6,116 nucleotides of DNA from an uncultured Curtobacterium sp. (lineage in GTDB: Bacteria; Actinomycetota; Actinomycetes; Actinomycetales; Microbacteriaceae). Under the pieces are notes generated by a model. The model ran no database searches. It was not told the origin of the DNA and saw only the letters and a list, made by a program, of their open reading frames with translations. Location of the stretch: contig CAJYIG010000227.1 in the NCBI GenBank assembly GCA_913774725.1, positions 1 through 6,116 of the forward strand, read 5' to 3'. Shown one piece after another: positions 1 through 5,636 of the stretch; within the stretch, counting starts at the first letter, position 1; each line of letters opens with the position of its first letter. A program made the translations under genes and the position numbers.

Positions 1-787
1 AGCGGGCGGTGATCCGCGGTGCTGCGGCGGCGTGGCTGCCCTCGCCGGAGACGAGCACGGCGCCCGCGCTGCCCAGGGTGAGCAGGACGGTGTCGACGTG
101 CTTGTCGCGCAGTCGGTGGGCGGCGGCGACGGCGGCGTCGAGGTCCTGCTCGTACACCTCGGGGTCGCCCCCGACGACCTCGGCGAGCTCCTCGGCGTTC
201 GGCTTGACCAGGTCGATCCGCTCGCCGGACTGCAGCAGCGCCGTGAACGGGAGACCCGACGAGTCGACCGCGATCCGGACGGTGTCGCCGTGCCGCGCAC
301 GGACCGCGCGGACGAGGACGGCGAGCGCGTCGTCGGGCAGCCCGGGCGGCAGGGAGCCGGCGAGGACCACCCAGCGCGCGGCCGGACCGGTCGGCGTCGG
401 GCCGGCGGCCTCGGCGACGAGCGCGGCGAGGTCGTCCATGCGTCCGGCGAGCGAGGGGCCGGGCTCGTTGAGCTTCGTCGTCGTGCCGGTGGGCTCGGTG
501 ACGGTGACGTTCGAGCGCAGCGGGGCCCCGATCGGCAGTGCGGCGGTCGGGATGCCCCGGGTCGCCAAGCCGAGCAGGACGGGGTCGAGCTCGTCGCCGG
601 GCAGCACGGCGAGGGTGTCCCCACCGCTCGCGACGACGACCCGGGAGACGTTGACGCCCTTGCCGCCGGGCTCCGCCGTCGTGCGGACGGCCCGCTGCAC
701 GGCGCCGCGCTGGAGTTCGCCGCCGAGCTCGATCGTGCGGTCGAGGGACGGGTTGGGCGTCACGGTAACGATGCGGGTGCTGTTCAT
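1..787 (-). CDS. fruK: 1-phosphofructokinase (PfkB family), 3' end cut by window edge
   Basis: Cytoplasmic sugar kinase, likely phosphorylating fructose-1-phosphate to fructose-1,6-bisphosphate after PTS uptake of fructose. The visible 262 residues show the family's N-terminal TVTPNPSLDRTIE stretch (residues 8-20), the first PfkB signature GGKGVNVSR (41-49), GSLPPG (144-149), a DSSG segment (175-178) and KPNAEE (195-200). The TPNPSLDRT opening separates 1-phosphofructokinase/tagatose-6-phosphate-type kinases from ribokinases. About 50 C-terminal residues, including the GAGD-type catalytic base motif, lie beyond the left edge, so an intact active site cannot be confirmed. The ATG start (785-787) overlaps the TGA of the upstream regulator gene as ATGA, with GGAGG 10 nt upstream (798-802), so translation is probably coupled. 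Pairing with a DeoR regulator supports fruK over lacC. A fructose PTS gene (fruA) probably follows outside the window; that is inference. Confidence 0.93.
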   Translation of the reverse strand, partial: MNSTRIVTVTPNPSLDRTIELGGELQRGAVQRAVRTTAEPGGKGVNVSRVVVASGGDTLAVLPGDELDPVLLGLATRGIPTAALPIGAPLRSNVTVTEPTGTTTKLNEPGPSLAGRMDDLAALVAEAAGPTPTGPAARWVVLAGSLPPGLPDDALAVLVRAVRARHGDTVRIAVDSSGLPFTALLQSGERIDLVKPNAEELAEVVGGDPEVYEQDLDAAVAAAHRLRDKHVDTVLLTLGSAGAVLVSGEGSHAAAAPRITAR

Positions 788-1572
788 GCGACCACGACCT
801 CCACGTCGGCGTCGGCGAGCGCACCGGCGAGGTCGGCCGGCGGCTCCTGGTCGGTGACGAGGGTGTCGACCTCGTCGAGTCGGGCGAAGCGCATCAGCGC
901 CTCGACCCCGTGCTTGGCGGCGTCGGCGAGCACCACGCTGCGGCGGGCCGCGAGCACGTAGGCGCCCTTCACGGCGGCCTCGTACTCGTCGGGCGTGCTC
1001 AGGCCGAAGCCCGCGGACAGGCCGTTCGTGCCGACGAAGGCGATGTCGGGGCGGAGGGCGCCGATCTGCTGCACGGTGGCCGTGCCGACGGCGGCGCTCG
1101 TGACCCCGCGCACCCGGCCACCGAGCAGGTGCAGCTCGACGTGCTCGCTGTGCTGCAGGGTGGCGGCGATGGGCACCGAGTTCGTGACGACGGTCAGGGT
1201 CGCGCCCGGGGTCGCCGGCTCCCACCGGACGAGCTCGGCGGCGACGGCCGCGCAGGTGGTGCCGGCGTCGAGAGCGATCGAGCCGGTGAAGGTCGCGGGC
1301 ACCAGGTGCATCGCGGCGCGGGCGATCGCGGTCTTCGCGGTGCCGTGCTGGCCCTCCCGCTCGGCGACGCTCAGCTCGACGACGCTCGAACGGCCCGCAG
1401 GCACCGCTCCCCCGTGCACGCGGCGCAGGACACCGGCGGTCTCGAGGGCGTCGAGGTCGCGGCGGACGGTCTCGGTGGTGACGTCGAAGTGCTCGGCGAG
1501 GTCGGCGACGGACACCCGCCCGGCCGACTGCAGCGCGGCGGCGATGGCGTCCTGCCGCTCCGTTGCGTACAT
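784..1572 (-). CDS. fruR: DeoR/GlpR-family transcriptional regulator of the fructose operon
   Basis: Cytoplasmic DNA-binding repressor of 262 residues, the usual length for the family. An N-terminal winged helix-turn-helix (residues about 3-57) contains VSVADLAEHFDVTTETVRRD (20-39), the DeoR signature, followed by RVHGGA (51-56). The C-terminal sugar-phosphate sensor domain has the phosphate-binding LDAGTT (101-106), VVTNS (128-132), LLGGRVR (149-155), VGTNGLSAGFGLS (180-192) and a late ADAAKHG (216-222) close to the family's D-x-SK-x-G. By family analogy it is released from DNA by a phosphorylated sugar, probably fructose-1-phosphate. It is first in the operon and overlaps fruK by 4 nt. The ATG at 1570-1572 is preceded by GAAGGAG with 7 nt spacing. 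The repeat-rich promoter upstream suggests autoregulation. The symbol rests on the fruK neighbour, so the sugar specificity is inferred. Confidence 0.9.
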   Translation of the reverse strand: MYATERQDAIAAALQSAGRVSVADLAEHFDVTTETVRRDLDALETAGVLRRVHGGAVPAGRSSVVELSVAEREGQHGTAKTAIARAAMHLVPATFTGSIALDAGTTCAAVAAELVRWEPATPGATLTVVTNSVPIAATLQHSEHVELHLLGGRVRGVTSAAVGTATVQQIGALRPDIAFVGTNGLSAGFGLSTPDEYEAAVKGAYVLAARRSVVLADAAKHGVEALMRFARLDEVDTLVTDQEPPADLAGALADADVEVVVA

Positions 1573-1585
1573 GCCCGAACTCCTT
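1573..1585 (-). promoter_or_regulatory. Ribosome binding site of fruR
   Basis: The minus strand reads GAAGGAG about 7 nt before the fruR ATG, a good Shine-Dalgarno sequence that supports the start at 1572. It lies inside the left arm of the large inverted repeat around the promoter, so any structure formed by that repeat would include the ribosome site. Confidence 0.7.
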
Positions 1586-1605
1586 CGTTCCCGTTGGTTT
1601 CAGGA

Positions 1606-1635
1606 ACTGTACGTCCGAAAGTCACACGAACGCAA
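1606..1635 (-). promoter_or_regulatory. Putative sigma-70-type promoter of fruR-fruK
   Basis: On the minus strand, TTGCGT (1630-1635) and TACAGT (1606-1611) are separated by 18 nt, resembling -35 and -10 boxes. Transcription would begin near 1599, giving a leader of about 27 nt with a good ribosome site. The -35 box is directly joined to a TTCGTG repeat (1625-1630), a natural position for repressor binding. Prediction only; other hexamers in this 110-bp gap are weaker. Confidence 0.45.
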
Positions 1636-1662
1636 CCGTTCCGTCACGAAACCAACACGAAC
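1625..1662 (-). promoter_or_regulatory. Three TTCGTG direct repeats, candidate FruR operator
   Basis: On the minus strand the hexamer TTCGTG occurs three times (1656-1661, 1645-1650, 1625-1630). Copy starts are 11 and 20 bp apart, close to one and two turns of the helix, so all three would face the same side of the DNA. The promoter-proximal copy abuts the predicted -35 box. DeoR-family proteins commonly bind repeated half-sites in their own promoters, so FruR is the obvious candidate. The binding assignment is inference. Confidence 0.4.
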
Positions 1663-1682
1663 GAAGGAGGAGCGGGACGATC

Positions 1683-2237
1683 TCAGGCGTCGAACGGCAC
1701 CCGGTCGCTCGACCCCACACCCGCGCGCTGCCGGTACGACAGGTGCCCACCGAGGTAGCCGCCGACGCTCACGACGGTGAGTCCGACGAAGCCGAGGGCC
1801 TTGCCGGCGGCCGTGTTGCCCTTCCGGCGCTGCCACCAAGACAGTCCGAAGAACGTGATGCCGACCCAGTTGACGGCCTGGTGCACCCACCCGGTGCGAC
1901 GCTGCTCGAGCGAGAGCTCGGCCCAGTCGACGTACCCAGCGGTGGACGCAGCCGTCGCCGACACCAGACCGACCCCGGTCAGGGTCGACGCGGCCCGGTC
2001 GTTGCCCTTCCCACCGATGGTGTCGAGGACGGCGGCGGAGATCCACGCGCCGAGCGGCACCTGGACCATGAGCGGGTGCAGCGGGTGGCCGAACGGCACG
2101 CCGTGCAGCAGCTGCCGCAGGGCCCGGGGCTTCGCGACGGCACGGACGACGCGCGTGTCGACGTCGACGGCCTTGTCGAGGACGCTCGCGCGCTCGATGG
2201 AATCGGTGAGGCGACGCAGGATCGGCAGCTCTGGCAT
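1683..2237 (-). CDS. DUF2231 family membrane protein
   Basis: Predicted inner-membrane protein of 184 residues and unknown biochemical role. The family hallmark GHPLHPLMVQVPLGAW (residues 50-65) opens the first membrane helix (about 55-74). Further hydrophobic segments lie near 85-103, 121-136 and 147-165. Conserved family points visible are GYVDW (101-105), the RRTGWVHQAVN stretch (113-123) and GGYLGGHLSY (159-168). Histidines 51, 54, 119 and 165 sit near predicted helix ends, which suggests a metal or haem ligand role; in many actinobacteria DUF2231 domains occur with Rieske ferredoxin domains, but none is visible here. I chose the ATG at 2235-2237 because conserved sequence begins soon after it. 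The longer open frame to 2432 would run through the hairpin and into the permease gene. There is no clear Shine-Dalgarno, and the start may be leaderless. Transcription could read through into fruR. Confidence 0.85.
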   Translation of the reverse strand: MPELPILRRLTDSIERASVLDKAVDVDTRVVRAVAKPRALRQLLHGVPFGHPLHPLMVQVPLGAWISAAVLDTIGGKGNDRAASTLTGVGLVSATAASTAGYVDWAELSLEQRRTGWVHQAVNWVGITFFGLSWWQRRKGNTAAGKALGFVGLTVVSVGGYLGGHLSYRQRAGVGSSDRVPFDA

Positions 2238-2244
2238 GCCCTGG

Positions 2245-2250
2245 ACGCTA
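2245..2250 (-). promoter_or_regulatory. Possible -10 box for a leaderless DUF2231 transcript
   Basis: The minus strand reads TAGCGT, fitting the actinobacterial TANNNT -10 pattern, 7 nt before the ATG at 2237. A start at the A of ATG would give a leaderless mRNA, which would explain the missing Shine-Dalgarno. No convincing -35 is seen, because that region lies within the hairpin at 2252-2300. Tentative. Confidence 0.3.
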
Positions 2251-2251
2251 G

Positions 2252-2300
2252 GCCGGGAGGCCCGGTGCCGGTTCCAGGGACCGGCACCGGGCCTCCCGGC
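2252..2300 (-). terminator. Hairpin terminator of the export operon
   Basis: A perfect 20-bp inverted repeat (2252-2271 and 2281-2300), extendable by a T-A pair to 21 bp with a 7-nt loop, lies 58 bp past the permease stop codon. The GC-rich stem contains GGAGGCCCGGTGCC. No T-run follows on either strand, as is common for actinobacterial terminators. Its place at the end of a three-gene operon supports termination. It could also work bidirectionally or protect the mRNA 3' end. Confidence 0.75.
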
Positions 2301-2358
2301 GGTGCGTCTGGTGGATCGATCGCCTCCGCCGGGCGGCGGCGGTCCGTATCCGCTCGCC
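2301..2358. other. Short intergenic stretch after the permease gene
   Basis: Between the permease stop and the hairpin there is only a GATCGATC palindrome (around 2314-2321) and GC-rich sequence. I see no gene or clear regulatory site. Confidence 0.5.
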
Positions 2359-3546
2359 TCAGACGGCGGCGAGCGCGGAGGTCGGTGGGATGCATGCCGC
2401 GCGTGCCGCCGGGTAGATCCCGGAAACCCCACCGATCACGACGGTCGCGCCGAGGCCGCCGGCGACCGCCCAGAGCGGGACCGCGAGCGGGGCGCCGTTG
2501 GCGGCCGCGAAGGCGGCGGTCACCCCGACGCCGATCACCACCCCGGCGACACCGCCGAGGAACGACAGCAGCAGCGACTCCACCAGAAACTGGTCGCGGA
2601 TGTTGCGGCGCCGGGCACCGAGCGCCCGTCGGACACCCACCTCGGCCCGTCGTTCGAGGACGGTGATCACCATGGTGTTCGCGACGCCGATGCCGCCGAC
2701 CAGCAGTGCCACGCCGCCGATGCCGACGAGGAGGACGGTGAAGGAGTCGTCCGTGGCGTTCTTCGCGGCGAACGCGTCGGACGGGTTCGTCACGCCGACG
2801 TCACCGGGGCTGTCCGGACGGATCGCCCGGGCCAGGACGTCGCGCGCCTGAGCGACACGCTCCGGGTCGACCCGCGTGTAGACCGCCGTCGGGTGGCCGT
2901 CGAAGCCCAGCTCGGCCGCGAGTCCGCCGGGGACGAAGACCTGGTTGTCCAGGTCGGGCGCGAGGGCCATCGGCCCGAGGATCCCGACGACCTGCACCCA
3001 CGATCCGTTCATCCAGACGCGGGTGTCCGCCGCGACCCGGTCGATGCCGAGCGACGCGGCCGCCTGGCTGCCGAGGACGACCTGGGGGACGGCGTCGGCG
3101 CGGGTGTCCAGCCACCGACCGGACACCACTGACCCACCGAGCACCGCGGGGACGTCGCCCCACGCGGTCATCGTGCCGATGCCCTTGGTCTCGAGCGGGG
3201 ACACGAGTGCGTTCCGGTAGGGCGCCTGGCGCGGGATGGTGCCGACGCCGGCGGCCGTGAGCACGTCGTCCTGCCGCTCGGCGGACTCGACCGCGGTCTC
3301 CGGCAGCGGTGGCGTCTCGCCGAAGCCCTGCGTCTTGGTCGCCGTGAGCACGTTCGTGCCGAGGGCGTCGAGGACCTGGTCGAGCTTCGCCTTGCTCGAC
3401 GAGGAGATCCCGACCACTGCGATCATCGCCGCGATGCCGATCGCGATGCCGAGCGCGGAGAGCACCACGCGGGTGGGGCGGGTGCGCAGGCCGAAGAGTC
3501 CGAGTCGGAGCAGGTCGCCGGGGCGGACGGCGTTCCGCCGGCTCAC
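2359..3546 (-). CDS. MacB/FtsX-type ABC transporter permease
   Basis: Membrane subunit of an exporter, 395 residues, with typical MacB topology. A first membrane helix (about 27-47) is followed by a large extracytoplasmic MacB_PCD-like domain (about 50-265). Three C-terminal helices (about 270-292, 325-349 and 357-378) form the FtsX domain. The cytoplasmic coupling segment ERRAEVGVRRALGARRRNI (298-316) and the following FLVESLLLSFLGG (320-332) are hallmarks of the family and contact the ATPase. The C-terminus GIYPAARAACIPPTSAL (376-392) is a variant of the usual PARRAARLDPxxAL, with a cysteine and an isoleucine in unusual places. The GTG start (3544-3546) overlaps the ATPase stop as GTGA and has AGGAGG 7 nt upstream (3554-3559). 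It is likely a homodimer, using mechanical motion of the outer domain to drive substrate out with the adaptor. The substrate is unknown; peptides, drugs and lipids are all possible. Confidence 0.92.
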   Translation of the reverse strand: MSRRNAVRPGDLLRLGLFGLRTRPTRVVLSALGIAIGIAAMIAVVGISSSSKAKLDQVLDALGTNVLTATKTQGFGETPPLPETAVESAERQDDVLTAAGVGTIPRQAPYRNALVSPLETKGIGTMTAWGDVPAVLGGSVVSGRWLDTRADAVPQVVLGSQAAASLGIDRVAADTRVWMNGSWVQVVGILGPMALAPDLDNQVFVPGGLAAELGFDGHPTAVYTRVDPERVAQARDVLARAIRPDSPGDVGVTNPSDAFAAKNATDDSFTVLLVGIGGVALLVGGIGVANTMVITVLERRAEVGVRRALGARRRNIRDQFLVESLLLSFLGGVAGVVIGVGVTAAFAAANGAPLAVPLWAVAGGLGATVVIGGVSGIYPAARAACIPPTSALAAV

Positions 3547-4313
3547 CGGGCTCCCTCCTGCCCGGTCGACCCGAAGGCGCCGACGAGTCCCATGCCCGCC
3601 GTGCGGATCGTCCGTGCGAGCTCGCGGGCGTCGGCCCCGTCGCCACGGGAGTCCTGCTGCACCAGACCGTCGCGCATGCGGACCTGGCGGGGCAGGGCCG
3701 CCGCGAGCTCGAGGTCGTGGGTGATGACGAGCACCGTCGTCCCGCCGGCGTTCAGTTCCCGGAGCAGGTCGAGGATCGCCGCGCCCGAGGCCGTGTCGAG
3801 CGCACCGGTCGGCTCGTCGGCGAGCAGGATCGTCGGGTCGCCGACGATCGCCCGCGCGATGGCGACCCGCTGCTTCTCACCGCCGGACAGCTGGTTCGGC
3901 CGGTGGTCGACGCGGTGCCCGAGCCCGACGCGTTCGAGGGCGACCACCGCGCGCCGCTGGCGCTCGTGCCGTCCGACGCCCGCGTAGAGCAGGCCGTCGG
4001 CCACGTTCTCGGTCGCGGTCGCCCCTGTCTGCAGGTGGAAGTGCTGGAACACGAAGCCGATGTGGTCGGCGCGGAGCTCGGACAGCGCGTCGTCCGTCAT
4101 CGTCTGCACGTCGTTGCCGGCGATCGTCAGGCTGCCGGAGGTCGGCCGGTCGAGCGTCCCGATGATGTTGAGCATCGTCGACTTGCCGGAGCCGGACGGC
4201 CCGACCACGGCCACGAGTTCGCCCGCGTCGACGGACAAGGACACCCCGCGGAGCGCCCCGACCTCGCCGTAGGTCTTCACGAGGTCGTCGAGTACGAGGA
4301 CGGGGGCGGTCAC
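3543..4313 (-). CDS. MacB/LolD-type ABC transporter ATP-binding protein
   Basis: Cytoplasmic ATPase of 256 residues that powers the permease encoded next. All nucleotide-binding elements are intact: Walker A GPSGSGKST (38-46), Q-loop Gln90 in GFVFQHFHL, signature LSGGE (142-146), Walker B ILLADEPTG (162-170) with catalytic Glu167, D-loop ALDT (171-174) and switch His199. The sequence between Walker A and Q-loop (TLDRPTSGSL, then LRADHIGFVFQ) is characteristic of the MacB/LolD/FtsE group. A tail of about 35 residues after DGLVQQ (215-220) extends past the usual end of such ATPases and looks low in structure. The GTG start at 4313 overlaps the adaptor stop as GTGA, with a moderate AGGTGG 10 nt upstream. 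Coupled translation suggests fixed subunit ratios. Confidence 0.95.
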   Translation of the reverse strand: MTAPVLVLDDLVKTYGEVGALRGVSLSVDAGELVAVVGPSGSGKSTMLNIIGTLDRPTSGSLTIAGNDVQTMTDDALSELRADHIGFVFQHFHLQTGATATENVADGLLYAGVGRHERQRRAVVALERVGLGHRVDHRPNQLSGGEKQRVAIARAIVGDPTILLADEPTGALDTASGAAILDLLRELNAGGTTVLVITHDLELAAALPRQVRMRDGLVQQDSRGDGADARELARTIRTAGMGLVGAFGSTGQEGAR

Positions 4314-5443
4314 GAGGGCACCACCACCTGGTCGCCCTCGCGGACGTCCCCGGTCACGGCGACCCGGCCGTTCGCCACGAACCCGGCCTCGACCGGGACA
4401 CGCTCCGTGTCGCCGTGTCGCACCACGTCGACCGCGTAGCCGTCCGACCCGTGCGCCACGAGCGCCGCGACCGGCACCGACAGCACGTCCCGCTCGCTGC
4501 GACCGGCGACGATGATCTGCGCCGTCGCGGCGGCCGGCAGCTGCCGGTCCCCCGCCTCGATCGCGATGGTCGCCCGGACCTTCGGAGCGCCGCCGTTGTC
4601 GTCCTCCACGGGCTCGGTCGCGACGACCTTGCCGGGGAGGGCGTCGCCGCCGCCGTTGATCCGGACCGAGACCTCGGCGCCGACCGCGAGCCGGTCCGCG
4701 TCCTGCTGCCCGACGGTGGTGTCGACCACGCGGCTGGTGCTCGTGACGCTGATGACGTTGCCGCCGGAGCCCCCGGCCGATCCGCCGCCGGCCTCTCCAC
4801 CGGCGTCACCACCGCCCCCACTCCCGACGGTCTGGCCGAGCGTCCCGTCGACCTTCGCCACGCGGACGTCGCCGTCGACGAAGGCGATGTCGTCCGCGCC
4901 GATCGTGCCGGTGACCGTGCGGTGGCGGTCCTTCTGCCACTGCCGGACCCCCGCGAGCGTGCGCTTGCCGAAGCGGTCGTCCTCGACGACGCCGTACCCG
5001 AGTGCCGCGAGGTTCCGGTTGAGCTGCGCGACGTCCTGACCGCGGTCGCCGAACTCGAGCGTGCGCCACAGCGGGACGGTGCCGTACATCGCCCGGACGG
5101 GCTCCTCGTCGACCGCGTAGAGCGGCTCGTCGCGGTGGATGACCTGGCCCGGGTCCGGGAGCCACGTGATGGTGCCCGATGCCGCGGCCGGTACGCCGAC
5201 CGGGGCGCCGTAGCCGAGCGTCCCCGCGAAGATGTTCGACTCGGTCAGGTCGCCGCGGGTGACCGGCGACGTGGAGCGGTGCTCCGAGGTGGTGTCCTCG
5301 TCGGCGGCGGAGGCGGCGGTCGGCTGGCCGCTGAGCAGCGCCCAGGACGCGCCACCGGCGCCGAGGACGGCGACCAGGCAGACGGAGGCGACGATGATGC
5401 GCCGACGGCTGCGGCCGGGTCGGGAGTGGGAGGTGGGGGCCAT
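4310..5443 (-). CDS. HlyD/MacA-type adaptor with peptidoglycan-binding domain
   Basis: Membrane-anchored extracytoplasmic adaptor of an ABC exporter, 377 residues. A basic N-terminus (GRSRRR, 10-15) and one helix (about 16-38) make a signal anchor. A first lipoyl half (about 88-112, SGTITWLPDPGQVIHRDEPL) is followed by a PG_binding_1-like domain (about 130-183: GDRGQDVAQLNRNLAALGYG, then FGKRTLAGVRQWQ). The second lipoyl half carries KVDGTLGQTV (197-206), a glycine-rich loop (207-229) and NVISVTSTSR (229-238). Beta-barrel and membrane-proximal domains follow (about 240-377, including LSVPVAALV at 321-329 and EGDQVVVPS at the end). The wall-binding module occupies the place where Gram-negative MacA has its coiled-coil hairpin to TolC, which fits a cell without an outer membrane. 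The ATG has AGGAAGG at 5 nt spacing. It is first in the operon and overlaps the ATPase gene by 4 nt. Confidence 0.9.
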   Translation of the reverse strand: MAPTSHSRPGRSRRRIIVASVCLVAVLGAGGASWALLSGQPTAASAADEDTTSEHRSTSPVTRGDLTESNIFAGTLGYGAPVGVPAAASGTITWLPDPGQVIHRDEPLYAVDEEPVRAMYGTVPLWRTLEFGDRGQDVAQLNRNLAALGYGVVEDDRFGKRTLAGVRQWQKDRHRTVTGTIGADDIAFVDGDVRVAKVDGTLGQTVGSGGGGDAGGEAGGGSAGGSGGNVISVTSTSRVVDTTVGQQDADRLAVGAEVSVRINGGGDALPGKVVATEPVEDDNGGAPKVRATIAIEAGDRQLPAAATAQIIVAGRSERDVLSVPVAALVAHGSDGYAVDVVRHGDTERVPVEAGFVANGRVAVTGDVREGDQVVVPS

Positions 5444-5448
5444 CTGGA

Positions 5449-5455
5449 CCTTCCT
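5449..5455 (-). promoter_or_regulatory. Ribosome binding site of the adaptor gene
   Basis: AGGAAGG on the minus strand lies 5 nt before the ATG at 5443. It supports this start over any extension into the repeat array. No convincing -10/-35 pair is visible between 5444 and 5500, so the operon promoter was not located; it may lie within or upstream of the array. Confidence 0.7.
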
Positions 5456-5495
5456 GGGGTCGGTGTGTGAGGTGGGGTGATGTGGTGTCGCGCGG

Positions 5496-5636
5496 CAGTG
5501 CCCGGTTGGTGCGTGCCCAGCTGGTCAGTGCCCGACTGGTGGTGCCCGGCTGGTGGTGCCGGCTGGTGGTGCCGGCTGGTGGTGCCGGCTGGTCAGTGTC
5601 CGACTGGTACTGCCCGACAGGTGGTGCCCGGCTGGT
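5496..5636. repeat. Degenerate 13-15 bp tandem repeat array upstream of the export operon
   Basis: Ten head-to-tail units fill 141 bp. On the plus strand each runs from (CA or GG)GTGCC to CTGGT or a close variant; the general form is CAGTGCCCGACTGGT or GGTGCCGGCTGGT. Unit lengths in order are 15, 15, 15, 14, 13, 13, 13, 15, 14 and 14. The middle three (5555-5593) are identical 13-mers, suggesting recent duplication. A decayed eleventh unit may follow at 5637-5651. Lengths that are not multiples of three argue against a coding repeat. The array lies 53-193 bp upstream of the adaptor start, in the operon's leader or promoter region. It could be a cluster of regulator binding sites or a neutral minisatellite. 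Confidence 0.88.

Larger units (their letters stand above)
1580..1669. repeat. Large interrupted inverted repeat flanking the fruR promoter
   Basis: The arms at 1580-1601 and 1648-1669 are inverted copies matching at 20 of 22 positions, both built on GAAACCAAC-NN-GAACGAAGGAG, with a 46-bp spacer. A second nested pair, GGAAC (1603-1607) and GTTCC (1638-1642), lies inside. The predicted promoter sits in the spacer, and one arm supplies the fruR ribosome binding site. The long spacer and the lack of a T-run argue against a simple terminator. Paired operator sites for a multimeric repressor are the more likely reading, by inference. Confidence 0.75.

Noticed and set aside
1648..1685. Divergent plus-strand gene start suggested by GAACGAAGGAGGAG
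   Set aside because: No ATG, GTG or TTG follows at a suitable distance, and the region beyond is the 3' end of the DUF2231 gene on the other strand.
9..1780. Long open frames on the plus strand opposite fruK and fruR
   Set aside because: They are antisense shadows from high GC content: low-complexity Arg/Ala/Gly/Pro-rich products with no family motif, opposite genes with clear PfkB and DeoR signatures.
2320..2345. Small CCGCC/GGCGG hairpin near the permease stop
   Set aside because: Stem of four or five pairs with too small a loop; expected by chance at this GC content.
2238..2432. N-terminal extension of the DUF2231 protein to an upstream start
   Set aside because: The extra 65 residues are low-complexity Pro/Arg/Gly, translate the terminator hairpin and overlap the end of the permease gene.
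1563..3132. Plus-strand open frames opposite DUF2231 and the permease
   Set aside because: Products are compositionally biased (His, Asp, Arg, Gly) and share no recognisable domain; the minus-strand proteins carry conserved family sequence.
3717..5470. Plus-strand frames opposite the ATPase and adaptor
   Set aside because: Antisense shadows. The minus strand encodes complete Walker, signature and lipoyl/PG-binding motifs.
5496..5636. CRISPR array
   Set aside because: Units are contiguous with no unique spacers, and are far shorter than CRISPR repeats; no cas genes nearby.
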